Positions 44,838-53,257 of a DNA stretch of 64,000 bases are shown one piece after another. Both the position numbers and the translations under genes were made by a program. The stretch comes from Rhodohalobacter sp. 614A (GTDB lineage: Bacteria > Bacteroidota > Rhodothermia > Balneolales > Balneolaceae), in NCBI RefSeq assembly GCF_021462415.1, contig NZ_JAKEDS010000001.1, positions 2,099,935-2,163,934 on the forward strand. The letters are read 5' to 3'. The notes beneath the pieces were generated by a model. The model saw nothing but the letters and a program-made list of their open reading frames with translations. It ran no database searches and had not been told where the DNA came from. The first letter of the stretch is position 1, and every line of letters begins with the position of its first letter.

Positions 44838-44910
44838 CGTGGCTTTTATCTCAATGTATATGAGACAAAAGCATGCGCTTGTGTGTGATTATTATGCTAG
44901 ACGGAGCGCA
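44811..44910 (-). ncRNA. Candidate DRT3 non-coding RNA with ACACACA loop
   Basis: Five bases after the drt3b stop codon, the same strand folds into three parts. Stem 1 is TGCGCT / AGCGCA (44905-44910 with 44874-44879), closing a 25-nt loop that contains CACACACA (44880-44887). One base later comes a 12-bp hairpin GCTTTTGTCTCA / TGAGATAAAAGC with a 7-nt loop. Its one non-Watson-Crick pair is G-U on this strand but A-C on the other. An intrinsic terminator follows. From memory, DRT3 systems use an RNA with a conserved ACACAC template, which fits. The 5' end is unknown and may lie within drt3b. Confidence 0.68.
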
Positions 44911-44915
44911 AAATA

Positions 44916-46973
44916 TTAATAAACCTCTTCACTTTTCTTTGCTTCCAGTGCTTTTCCAAAATCAAAGCCAGTCCATTTAGTAAACCAATTCTTTTTATAG
45001 TTAATTATTGCTGATCGCAAGAGACCATCTTGGCCTGTCAAACCGTACAGATTGAAGAGTTCATTTTTAAAATTTCGTTCTAAAAAGGGACATGAAATTA
45101 AGTCAAGAAGCATGAGAGTTAATTCACTTGATTTACCCCTATTTTCAAAACTAACTTTTTTAAATTTCGACAAGATGTGTTTTCTAAGAATAAGTTTTAT
45201 TGGTCTATAACGCTTCTTGTTTTCAATATAAAATAGTAGAACAGTGATAGAAAAGTAATTTAAATCCCTATTAGTAACTTTTTCTTTTATGTCTATGCCA
45301 AAATATTGAGATAAAAGATTTTCATTAATTCTATAATCACTGCCAAGTTCTTTCAAAGTAATTAGCAAATAAAGAGTTTCAAGCTGTGTATGCTCTGTAT
45401 TTTGATATTTATTTAAGACCAGAAATATTTCATCATATATTTTCTTAAATATTAGATGCCTATTATCGACATTAAAATTACCTTTAATCTTTGTGAATTT
45501 TATAACTTTACTAAGTATCAGGCAGAGCTTTATTGTTGTGTTAACTCTTGGTGTAACGGTGTATAAGAAAAATGTAAAATCTAGAACCTCAATAAATGAT
45601 TTAAGAACTTTTTGTTCATAAGCTGTTTTATCATTTATGCCACTGTAGATTTTAATTAATTTTTGAACCTTTCTGTCCACACATGCCAAAGTGTAATTAA
45701 GAATATTATTATAAGTAATGTCAGTTTCTTTAATGATGCTTTTGAATCGAGTAATTAATCTGTTTGAACTGACATAGAATGAATACTTTTTTTCTTTTTC
45801 ATTTTCTTCATTTACATCTGTGCTTACCTTGAAAGTCAAATTCTCATTAAGTAAATCAGTAATTTTTAATTTTGCTCTCGTAATTCCTGTAATAATAGGC
45901 TTTTCGAAATTGCTTGTTTTTTCATCATTGATATACAGCTTATAGTTTTTTAGCTCTAGTCTAAATTCTTTTAAAATTTTATCTTTATCTGCCTCATTGT
46001 TGTAAAAGACGAAATAATCGTCAACATATCTGAATACCTCAAAATCTCTTTTATGGTATAGGGATGGATCATTATCTTTTAGGTTGTTTAGAACCGTCTT
46101 GTCAATTTGCTGTAAAATTAATTCAGCAAAAATTCTTGAAAACTCTGGTCCAATTACAATTCCATTTGTCTCACCGTAGTTTGCACTTCTTATAAATTTG
46201 TCGAATGCATCAGAGAATGATTTGTTTTTTTTATCCTTACTAATTTGATCTTTAACCATCTCGTTATTTAACAAGGCCCAAGAAATCGAATGGGTGTAAA
46301 TACTATCAAAGCATTTAGAAATATCAAACTTGAACATATAATCATACTTTTTCTCGCACCTTTGATATCTGTATGATTCGTAGAACTTGTAAATATTACT
46401 TATGCTTTTGTAAACAAAAAAGGTCTTCAGATTTTCATACTCCTTATTAAATTCTTCTACAGTTTTATGTTCATGGTCATGAGCAAGGTTCTCAAAGTGA
46501 GTCTTATCTTTGTGGTAAGTAAATTTTGCAATTTTAAATGGTTTTCTTAAAGAAAATTTACTGATACCAGAATAATAAAGGATTAATGCTTTGTACTTTT
46601 CATAAAAAGTAATCAACGAGAGTTGATTTATTGGGTGTATAACAGTCAGCTCTCGAAAATCAATGTTTTTATGCGATATTTTGAAGCCAAAAGGTTGAGT
46701 TGTTATAGCTTGATGTGAAATTTCAATCTTGTTATCAGCTTCATTCTTGATTTTATTCTCATCAGTAAGACCAAATATTAATTTTATAATCCACTTTAAT
46801 GCAGGATTATCTCCAGACCATGTTATTGTGTTATTTTTTAGTTCAATATCATTGTCAATTAGAAAATCATAAAAGGATTTATTACTAAAAGTAACAGGCA
46901 CTTCATATGGAAGAATATCAGATAGTAGAACTCTTTCTTTTTTATTTCTTATTTGTTTTTTCTTCTTAGCCAT
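44916..46973 (-). CDS. drt3b: Reverse transcriptase, DRT3 defence system second RT (Drt3b-like, UG8)
   Basis: 685 residues. A Lys-rich N-terminus is followed by an RT domain: FDISKCFDSI (216-225) carries the motif A Asp217, TNGIVIGPEFSRIFAEL (269-285) is the motif B region, and FRYVDDYFVFY (314-324) carries the catalytic Asp318/Asp319. A helical extension of about 320 residues follows, with no maturase, endonuclease or Cas1 domain. Size and pairing with a shorter RT fit Drt3b. The gene starts 4 bp after drt3a. It is clearly A+T-richer than flanking core genes, suggesting transfer. Confidence 0.78.
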   Translation of the reverse strand: MAKKKKQIRNKKERVLLSDILPYEVPVTFSNKSFYDFLIDNDIELKNNTITWSGDNPALKWIIKLIFGLTDENKIKNEADNKIEISHQAITTQPFGFKISHKNIDFRELTVIHPINQLSLITFYEKYKALILYYSGISKFSLRKPFKIAKFTYHKDKTHFENLAHDHEHKTVEEFNKEYENLKTFFVYKSISNIYKFYESYRYQRCEKKYDYMFKFDISKCFDSIYTHSISWALLNNEMVKDQISKDKKNKSFSDAFDKFIRSANYGETNGIVIGPEFSRIFAELILQQIDKTVLNNLKDNDPSLYHKRDFEVFRYVDDYFVFYNNEADKDKILKEFRLELKNYKLYINDEKTSNFEKPIITGITRAKLKITDLLNENLTFKVSTDVNEENEKEKKYSFYVSSNRLITRFKSIIKETDITYNNILNYTLACVDRKVQKLIKIYSGINDKTAYEQKVLKSFIEVLDFTFFLYTVTPRVNTTIKLCLILSKVIKFTKIKGNFNVDNRHLIFKKIYDEIFLVLNKYQNTEHTQLETLYLLITLKELGSDYRINENLLSQYFGIDIKEKVTNRDLNYFSITVLLFYIENKKRYRPIKLILRKHILSKFKKVSFENRGKSSELTLMLLDLISCPFLERNFKNELFNLYGLTGQDGLLRSAIINYKKNWFTKWTGFDFGKALEAKKSEEVY

Positions 46974-46977
46974 ATGC

Positions 46978-48312
46978 CTACCAGATAGATTTGATTTCTT
47001 TTAAATCCTTAGGTGTAAATGGTGAGAATCTTTTATTTAAAAACCCTTTTTTAAAACTGTACTTGCTCAATCTCTTAATTGCTCTATTGTTCTTGACTTT
47101 TGACCTAATATGAGCATTTAGGCTAAGGTCAAGACGCTCAAGACCATCGAGTTCGGTTAGCTGACTATTTGAATAGTATATACCAACTAAAATGTTCTTT
47201 TTGTTGTTTGAGAGCTTTGTATTACCTGTTATATATCTAATTCTTTTGACAAGAATCTTACGTGCATTTTTCTCATCTACCTTGCTTAGGTTTTTATAAT
47301 GATCAAAGGCTAATTTTAATCTACTCTTATATTTTTCGATTTTTTTGTCAGTCAAATAAGTTCTTAATTCATTCTCTCCAAATCTAATTTTATACCCTAA
47401 ATATTCCATTTCGCAATCTGCTTTTGAATATCTCAGATCAAAAGTATCAGTCTTTTCAGAACTGGGACTCAATTTCAAATTATACTTCTGTGATTCAACA
47501 ATATTTCTTACCTCTTTTAAGTACTCTCTACTAATCTCAGTAGGAGTTGGAGTAAATACGATTACAATATCATCCACAAATCTTGAATAGTAAGAAACAC
47601 CACTTAAATTTTTAATCTCTTCATCTATATCTCGCATATATAGTTCAGCTAAATATGCACTTACACCAATACCTCGAGGAATCCCCTTAACATTCCCTGA
47701 TAATCTTTTATACTCATTTAATAAGTTTATTAAAAGGTTTCGTGAAAAAGGAGTTAAAAGATTGTCTTCATTGATTATTCTTAATAACCGATCATGAGGT
47801 ATACTTTCGTAGAAATTCTTTAAATCCGTTTTAATAACAAATTTTGGAAATTTATCATCTAGTATGATTTTAAGTTGGCTTATGATATTAAATCTGTTTG
47901 ACTGCTTAACACCATATAACTTAGATATATTTCTTTGCAACTGTTTTAGAGCGAAATAAAACTTGGGAGAGTTTTTAGTTACGTAAAGAGGTTTTTTTGA
48001 TGGGATTGTGACTTTGTTCAATTGAATTCTAAACCCTTTTGTCGTTACTTGTTTGCTAATATTTTCAAGTTCAGCTTCAAGTTCCAACTCTTTCTTTTTA
48101 CGTAGAGATTTCTTCTTCTCATACAGCTTGTTTACATCTAGAGATATTTTCCCCTTTTTAGCATCTCTAATGTCTTTATTACAGTCTCTAATTGATTCGT
48201 TTATTTTTCTAACTTTAGTCATTGACAGCTTGTCCTCTAAATGAACACCTTTCCGATTTTCTATATCTAGAATGGTTCTGAAGTTTTTTGCTGAAAATGA
48301 CTGGTCTAACAT
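46978..48312 (-). CDS. drt3a: Reverse transcriptase, DRT3 defence system first RT (Drt3a-like, UG3)
   Basis: 444 residues. A basic helical N-terminus (1-100) precedes an RT domain: KTDLKNFYESIPHD (161-174) with Asp163, GIPRGIGVSAYLAELYM (210-226), and YYSRFVDDIVIVF (241-253) with Asp247/Asp248. The following EYLGYKIRF is typical of group-II-intron-like and Abi-type RT palms. The C-terminal 130 residues are helical and basic. It is first in a two-gene operon. The layout (about 440 plus about 690 residues, both with intact catalytic Asp pairs) matches DRT type 3 better than retrons, DGRs or group II introns. Confidence 0.78.
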   Translation of the reverse strand: MLDQSFSAKNFRTILDIENRKGVHLEDKLSMTKVRKINESIRDCNKDIRDAKKGKISLDVNKLYEKKKSLRKKKELELEAELENISKQVTTKGFRIQLNKVTIPSKKPLYVTKNSPKFYFALKQLQRNISKLYGVKQSNRFNIISQLKIILDDKFPKFVIKTDLKNFYESIPHDRLLRIINEDNLLTPFSRNLLINLLNEYKRLSGNVKGIPRGIGVSAYLAELYMRDIDEEIKNLSGVSYYSRFVDDIVIVFTPTPTEISREYLKEVRNIVESQKYNLKLSPSSEKTDTFDLRYSKADCEMEYLGYKIRFGENELRTYLTDKKIEKYKSRLKLAFDHYKNLSKVDEKNARKILVKRIRYITGNTKLSNNKKNILVGIYYSNSQLTELDGLERLDLSLNAHIRSKVKNNRAIKRLSKYSFKKGFLNKRFSPFTPKDLKEIKSIW

Positions 48313-48338
48313 TCTGACTTATTAGTTAGTTTTACTTA

Positions 48339-48350
48339 GGCCCTATAACA
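48339..48350 (-). repeat. Inverted 12-bp cassette end (R'-like core site upstream of drt3a)
   Basis: The minus strand reads TGTTATAGGGCC, identical to the plus strand at 44787-44798 inside the attC-like element. The two copies therefore form inverted repeats about 3.5 kb apart around the RT genes, as expected for the start of a cassette (G^TTATAG) and its own R''. Confidence 0.72.
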
Positions 48351-48361
48351 TATAATTCCAC

Positions 48362-48376
48362 GACAAGTCACTTGTC
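48362..48376. repeat. Perfect 15-bp palindrome upstream of drt3a
   Basis: GACAAGT-C-ACTTGTC lies 50-64 bp before the drt3a start and just outside the proposed cassette end. It could be an operator or part of the ancestral upstream region of higBA. Confidence 0.6.
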
Positions 48377-48441
48377 ACCTTTTATGTCGCAGAATATTTT
48401 ATTCGTTTCATAATAGCAAATAAACCCCGATTTCTTGCATG

Positions 48442-48477
48442 TTACACGACATGGTTTCTAATATGAAAGTCGTGTAA
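48442..48477. repeat. Inverted repeat with 9-bp arms downstream of the HhH protein gene
   Basis: TTACACGAC and GTCGTGTAA are separated by 18 bases. There is no T tract, so it is a weak candidate for a terminator. The GTCGTG motif recurs at 48357-48362 on the minus strand beside the 15-bp palindrome. Confidence 0.55.
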
Positions 48478-48526
48478 TAGCAACAAAACGACTCTCTTTA
48501 AAAAGAATATTTGTCTGAGAATGATT

Positions 48527-50635
48527 TCAAAACCTCACCCTCGCCTGGATTCCAACATCACTTCGTCGATTTCCTTTGATCTCATTCAAACCGCTGCTGA
48601 TGATGTTTCTGTCTTCATAAATCGTGGTAGAGAGCTTCATCCATAGCTCAAGCCACTCGGTCGGTTCATAGTTGAAGAGAATATACATTCGCTGACCCTG
48701 GTCAAAAAGCATACTGTTGGATAGGACGTACAGCAGATCATTTTCAAACTGGTAAACCCGGGAATCATAATCATCCGTATCAAACATGGTAACACGGACA
48801 TCAATCTGTAATTTCTCGCCAGCGTAATACCGGATGTCCTGGAAAACCAAATACCCCCAGCTTGTGTCGCTGTTTGGAGGCTGGGCTTTTGCTAAATCAA
48901 ACCGGGTTCGCAACCGTATTTTTGGGTGAACTTTATACTCCGCCTGGAAGCGAACGGTACTTCGGAGATCATCATCCAGCAGCCGCACTTCCCGGCCAAA
49001 TTCATCCGTGGTGGTATACTCTTCTTCTCTTGTTTTGGATCGGAATAACAAATACATGTTTAGATCAGGATTGGGTGTGTACTCAATCATCCCGAGCCAA
49101 TCATATCCGGAGGTTGGCTGACTTTGCAAAAATCTCGGAGCGGGAAACCGAAATTGATCGAAATAACCCGCGAGTTGAATTTGGTCCGTCAGTTCATGTT
49201 CTATTCCAATGTAAAATCCTTCTTCATTTTCAGGAGTACCGGATTGCTCACCAAAACCGGCGCCAAAAATAGATTGAAGTTTTTTGTCGTAATAACGGTA
49301 GGAAAGAGCGAGGTTGGTTCGGTTCCCAACTTCGAAGTCCGCTCCGGATAGCAATCCGTAACCACCGTTATCGGTATAGGCAAATTCTCCGAACAGGATA
49401 ACAGATTGAATCAAGAACCGGTAATCAGCCGAATATCCCGAAAGCTTTTTTCCTGAAAAATCATACATCTGGTAGGGTTGAGTTCCGGCTTCAATCGTCT
49501 GATCAAACCGGTTGTGAAATGCAGAAACTCCCAAAAATCCAATGGGAACCTGTGCCCGGATTCTTCCGCCGAAAGTCTCCTGGCCAAGATTATTTCGTCG
49601 GTTTATTTCATTTGTTGTGCGGTGATATCCGGTTACCGTGGGAAAATTCACGACATTCTCTTCAATCACACTGGCCGTTCTGTTGCGATTGGAATAGAAG
49701 CCGGTGACCTGAATATTTTCTCCATATGTGGCGGCAACTCCACGAAATCCAATCGCTTCCTGGGCAGAAGTAAATGGCCGGATTCCACGCTCATTTTTGG
49801 AAACGCCGTTGGTTACATCCCGGCCTTTGCCAAAGGCGCCGCCGCTCCATAATAACAATCCCTGGCCGAAGGAAATACTGTAATCACCAATAACCAAATT
49901 CTGCAAATTACCAACGTCATTTACACCGATATGCCACGATGTATAATCAAAATCCGTTGGCCCGTTTAAGGTTTCTCCGGGATCTTTGTCTTGGGTGATA
50001 TTTAGTGAAAGATGGTTGCTGGTATATCGAAATCGCTGGTAGTATTTGGCTGGGCTTCCGAGAAATCCGCCGAGCGAATCCGGACGAAGATAGCCCTCCT
50101 GTTCCTGGATGGTTTGTTGATACCGGGAATAACCTTCAAACCGGCCGTTATTTGTCCAATAATTTGGATTCAAGTATAAGTCCCTGCTCAATTCCAATCC
50201 GGTACCGGCTGTAATATATGGTCGAATTCTGCTGAGGGTAGCCGTTCCTAATCCGTCTACATCAACCAAATCGTCAACAGATGAGAAGGGAGCAATATTG
50301 GATCGATACTGAACAATACTTTGGGCAAGACGAAAGTTGAGCCCGGGAATCTGCATCAGGTCATCCACGGATGCACGATTGATGTTGATTGGATTCGTAG
50401 CAAGGTTTTCCAAAAAGTCGACGAGTTCTTCCATATCCAGATCAGATTCTTCCGGATCGATCTCTTCAATGGCTCGTTCCAGATCACGTTCTATTTGGGT
50501 TCGAACTGTATCGGCTTCCTGAGCAAATAATTGCCTGGGAAAAAGAATTCCGGATATAACAAGGCAAACAAAGCCAATCAGTACCGGAAAAAGAACTTCT
50601 CGAGTGAATATTTTTTTGCTGATCATGTCTCTCAT
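48527..50635 (-). CDS. ComEA-like helix-hairpin-helix protein with outer-membrane beta-barrel
   Basis: 702 residues. A signal anchor (about 15-39, ending LFAQ) is followed by an acidic linker and a double helix-hairpin-helix ComEA-like domain (83-142: ININRASVDDLMQIPGLNFR, then FSSVDDLVDVDGLG). About 500 residues of beta-strand-rich sequence end GIQARVRF, a typical outer-membrane barrel C-terminus. ComEA domains bind DNA non-specifically; the barrel form is frequent in Bacteroidota-like genomes, but its role is unknown. It is the last core gene before the accessory block. Confidence 0.82.
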   Translation of the reverse strand: MRDMISKKIFTREVLFPVLIGFVCLVISGILFPRQLFAQEADTVRTQIERDLERAIEEIDPEESDLDMEELVDFLENLATNPININRASVDDLMQIPGLNFRLAQSIVQYRSNIAPFSSVDDLVDVDGLGTATLSRIRPYITAGTGLELSRDLYLNPNYWTNNGRFEGYSRYQQTIQEQEGYLRPDSLGGFLGSPAKYYQRFRYTSNHLSLNITQDKDPGETLNGPTDFDYTSWHIGVNDVGNLQNLVIGDYSISFGQGLLLWSGGAFGKGRDVTNGVSKNERGIRPFTSAQEAIGFRGVAATYGENIQVTGFYSNRNRTASVIEENVVNFPTVTGYHRTTNEINRRNNLGQETFGGRIRAQVPIGFLGVSAFHNRFDQTIEAGTQPYQMYDFSGKKLSGYSADYRFLIQSVILFGEFAYTDNGGYGLLSGADFEVGNRTNLALSYRYYDKKLQSIFGAGFGEQSGTPENEEGFYIGIEHELTDQIQLAGYFDQFRFPAPRFLQSQPTSGYDWLGMIEYTPNPDLNMYLLFRSKTREEEYTTTDEFGREVRLLDDDLRSTVRFQAEYKVHPKIRLRTRFDLAKAQPPNSDTSWGYLVFQDIRYYAGEKLQIDVRVTMFDTDDYDSRVYQFENDLLYVLSNSMLFDQGQRMYILFNYEPTEWLELWMKLSTTIYEDRNIISSGLNEIKGNRRSDVGIQARVRF

Positions 50636-50874
50636 TGAAAGCGAATTAAGACAGCAAGATGAATTGCCAACGATGTTTAAAAGGATATCCCGAAAATAGT
50701 CTCTCCGTGAATATATAAAATCAAAAGTCTAAAATCTGATGACTTTCTTAGATGCTACCTCATGTAGGTCATCCAGATCATGATATTTATTCTCAATGAA
50801 TCAATTACTTACCCCAAATAAAGAGACACAAAGAAATTAAAAAGATTATACCTGTGACAAGTAGCACGGAAGAT

Positions 50875-51291
50875 CTACTTTTTAAAAACAAGGATTCGTT
50901 TTGCACCACCTTGCTGTGGATAAGAATCTAAAACAATGCCATTTATTAACCAGCCACTTGCGATCTGACCCACTTTTAAATCCTCTTTGGGATAATAATA
51001 GACATTTCCGTTTTGTTTCAGGCTAAAGATCTCGGTGGTTTGGGTTAGTGTAAGACTGATTTTCTTACCTCCGGATTGAAGAGGTTCCTGAACGGATGGA
51101 TTCTCTTCGATAAGAATTTCCAGGTATGAATCCTGTCCAGTATTCTTGTGTCCAATATGGGTAATTTTACCGGTAATAAATGGATCTTCTGCAAAGATTT
51201 TGATATCTGACTTATAGGGTCTTCCGCTGTCCGTTGTATTGCAAGAAATAAAAGTAATTGCCAGAAATGTGATTAAAAAAGTTTTCATCAT
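50875..51291 (-). CDS. Small lipoprotein, hypothetical
   Basis: About 138 residues. MMKTFLITFLAITFISC is a lipoprotein signal peptide with the lipobox Cys, followed by a mainly beta domain of OB-fold-like length (GKITHIGHKNTGQDSYLEIL, then EDLKVGQIASGWLING). The family is not recognised; the KVGQIASGWL segment loosely recalls DUF3221-type lipoproteins. The in-frame upstream extension was rejected because it places the signal peptide internally. It follows the PorV-like gene by 71 bp on the same strand. Confidence 0.7.
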   Translation of the reverse strand: MMKTFLITFLAITFISCNTTDSGRPYKSDIKIFAEDPFITGKITHIGHKNTGQDSYLEILIEENPSVQEPLQSGGKKISLTLTQTTEIFSLKQNGNVYYYPKEDLKVGQIASGWLINGIVLDSYPQQGGAKRILVFKK

Positions 51292-51362
51292 CTTGAGAAA
51301 ATTTAATTTCAGGTACTTATGAATACACATCAATCATGTTTGATGCCTACCTTGGCATCCGA

Positions 51363-52184
51363 TCAAAATTTAACGGCCAAATCTAGCGCGGGACTTAAGC
51401 CCAGAGGATTATGCTGTTGAAGTGCAAAATTTACATCCCATCTGTTGGACTCATATCCAAAACCAAATGAGTACGTTTCCGGCTGGGTTGTGATACCGGC
51501 CCGAATAAAAAGTGATTGAATGACTTCAAACTGAACACCGCTTCGAAAGGAAAGAGGAAACATCACATCTTTCACAATTTCTGCTGTGACAAGAGCTTCT
51601 GGCGTAAGCAGATAACTTAAACCCGCAGCCAGTTCGCGGGGAAGCTCCTCATCGGTATCGCCATAAGAAGGTTGATTGAGATTGGTGGCACGTGCTCCAA
51701 ACCAAAGATCATTTGTAATTTCAGCCGCCAGCCCTGCATCGAATCCGATTGCTCCTGCCGTGCCATAATCACCACCTTGATAAACATGGGTGTAAGAAAC
51801 AGAAGCACCATAATGGAATCGGTCCAGGTTGTTTTTGTAGGCAAGCAGAAACCGGTTTTCACTGAAAAGGTTAAAACCATAGCGGTGAACCCCGGCTCCT
51901 AAAGTTCCCCAGTGGGTTTGGCTGACGAGATTTGCAGCCATATCTGTAATTTCAGCAATGCCCACATATCGGAAGCCATAAAAAGAAATACGGTTTTCAT
52001 TCGTTGACATCAGGGCAGGATTGGTAAATAACGACCAGTTGGAATTGGGAATGGCAACGCCGGTTTGACCCATAGCTACAGATGTGGCACCCATGCTGTT
52101 TTGTGCATGTACTTGATGCGCTATACCCCAAATCCCCAAAATCAGAATAGCCATCAGGTATTTAATCCTGAAGCTTTGTATCAT
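51363..52184 (-). CDS. PorV/UPF0164-like outer-membrane protein
   Basis: 273 residues. A signal peptide (about 1-27, HQVHAQ) is followed by MGATSVAMGQTGVAIPNSNW and SLFTNPALMS, the opening typical of PorV/PorQ and UPF0164 barrels (FadL-like fold). Repeating beta-strands end LDLAVKF. In T9SS organisms PorV shuttles cargo at the outer membrane, but this protein is shorter than PorV and no T9SS core genes are near. It is divergent from the DUF4835 gene across 60 bp. Confidence 0.78.
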   Translation of the reverse strand: MIQSFRIKYLMAILILGIWGIAHQVHAQNSMGATSVAMGQTGVAIPNSNWSLFTNPALMSTNENRISFYGFRYVGIAEITDMAANLVSQTHWGTLGAGVHRYGFNLFSENRFLLAYKNNLDRFHYGASVSYTHVYQGGDYGTAGAIGFDAGLAAEITNDLWFGARATNLNQPSYGDTDEELPRELAAGLSYLLTPEALVTAEIVKDVMFPLSFRSGVQFEVIQSLFIRAGITTQPETYSFGFGYESNRWDVNFALQQHNPLGLSPALDLAVKF

Positions 52185-52244
52185 ATGAATAATCTAAATT
52201 GACTCTGGTAGTATCCGTATATGGGAGCTAAACATCAACAAAAC

Positions 52245-53141
52245 ATGCGATTTTTTTTCATTTTTGTACTTGTTGGAATGATTTTGCCGGTTGTTTCGAT
52301 GGCACAGGAATTCGATTGTGAGGTGACTATCAACGACCGTCAGATCAGCGGTACCTCGTATGATTATTTGTCCGAATTGGAAACCGATCTTGAAAATTAC
52401 ATCAACGGACATCGATGGACGAACGACCGCTACCAGGATCATGAACGCATTCGCTGCAATTTTCAAATTGTGTTAACAGGCGTTGACGACAATTTTAACT
52501 ATACGGCTGAAATTGCTCTTACAATGCGTCGGCCCATTTACAATACCAACCAGGAATCTCTGGCACTTCTTTTTAGTGATAACAACTGGCGGTTTTATTA
52601 TCCGCAGAATAAAAACCTGGTTCATGACGAACTCCAGTTTGACGACCTTGCAAGTTTTCTGGATTTCTATGTGTATATCATGCTCGGGTTTGATTATGAT
52701 AGTTTCTCAGCACTTGGCGGTACAAGTTTTTATGGCGAAGCCCAATCTGTTTTTGAACTCGGGCAGAACTCGGGATCGCAAGGCTGGGGGAGATCTATCG
52801 GGGCACAGAGAAATCGGTACGGATTGATTATGGATATCAACAGTCCGGCGTACGAAGATTTCAGACGGGCGTTTTACCGTTATCACCGGCAGGGGTTAGA
52901 TCAGTTTACCACGCAGCCGGAGGAGGCAAGAAATGAAGTTTTAGCCGCACTTGAACTCATACAGGAAAACAAACAGCTGACCAACAATAACTACCTTTTC
53001 GATATTTTCTTCAGCTCCAAGTACACAGAAATCGTGGCTATTTTCCGGGATGCCGATGCCGACATTCGAACCCAGGCATACAACATATTGAGAGATGTCG
53101 ATCCTGCGCACACATCCGAATACGAAAAGCTTCAATCGTGA
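52245..53141 (+). CDS. DUF4835 family periplasmic protein (PorD-like)
   Basis: About 299 residues. The signal peptide MRFFFIFVLVGMILPVVSMA is followed by QEFDCEVTINDRQISGT and a domain with YPQNKNLVHDELQFDDLASF and LDFYVYIMLGFDYDSFS, the hallmarks of DUF4835. The family is restricted to Bacteroidota and relatives; some annotations name it PorD, a type IX secretion component, which I cannot confirm from sequence. The ATG at 52245 is preferred over one eight codons upstream because of the signal peptide. Confidence 0.83.
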   Translation: MRFFFIFVLVGMILPVVSMAQEFDCEVTINDRQISGTSYDYLSELETDLENYINGHRWTNDRYQDHERIRCNFQIVLTGVDDNFNYTAEIALTMRRPIYNTNQESLALLFSDNNWRFYYPQNKNLVHDELQFDDLASFLDFYVYIMLGFDYDSFSALGGTSFYGEAQSVFELGQNSGSQGWGRSIGAQRNRYGLIMDINSPAYEDFRRAFYRYHRQGLDQFTTQPEEARNEVLAALELIQENKQLTNNNYLFDIFFSSKYTEIVAIFRDADADIRTQAYNILRDVDPAHTSEYEKLQS

Positions 53142-53257
53142 GGCGTGCGTTTATTGATAAATACCTTCAAAAACCGGTTCTTGCTTACGATAAATTTTCC
53201 GTATTCTTCATCAAGAAAATAGACGGAATACAACACTAAAATCGAGACAAATATTTC

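Larger units (their letters stand above)
44668..48348 (-). mobile_element. Integron-type gene cassette carrying the DRT3 system
   Basis: The proposed cassette runs from the TTATAGGGCC just upstream of drt3a to the G of the terminal R' site GTTACGT. Its first bases are the exact reverse complement of the R'' at its own attC, which is the rule for a circular cassette. Contents in order are drt3a, drt3b, the structured RNA candidate, its terminator and the attC. All read in the same direction. No promoter-less cassette array, attI or intI is seen, so it looks like a lone cassette at a secondary site. Confidence 0.62.

Noticed and set aside
44916..48312. Retron or diversity-generating retroelement reading of the RT pair
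   Set aside because: There are two RTs, both longer than retron RTs, with no msr/msd-like region upstream of the RT and no VTG-type motif noticed. There is no variable-repeat/template-repeat pair or accessory variability determinant.
44916..48312. Group II intron open reading frames
   Set aside because: No maturase or endonuclease domain is visible, no domain V hairpin lies downstream, and two different RTs are in tandem.
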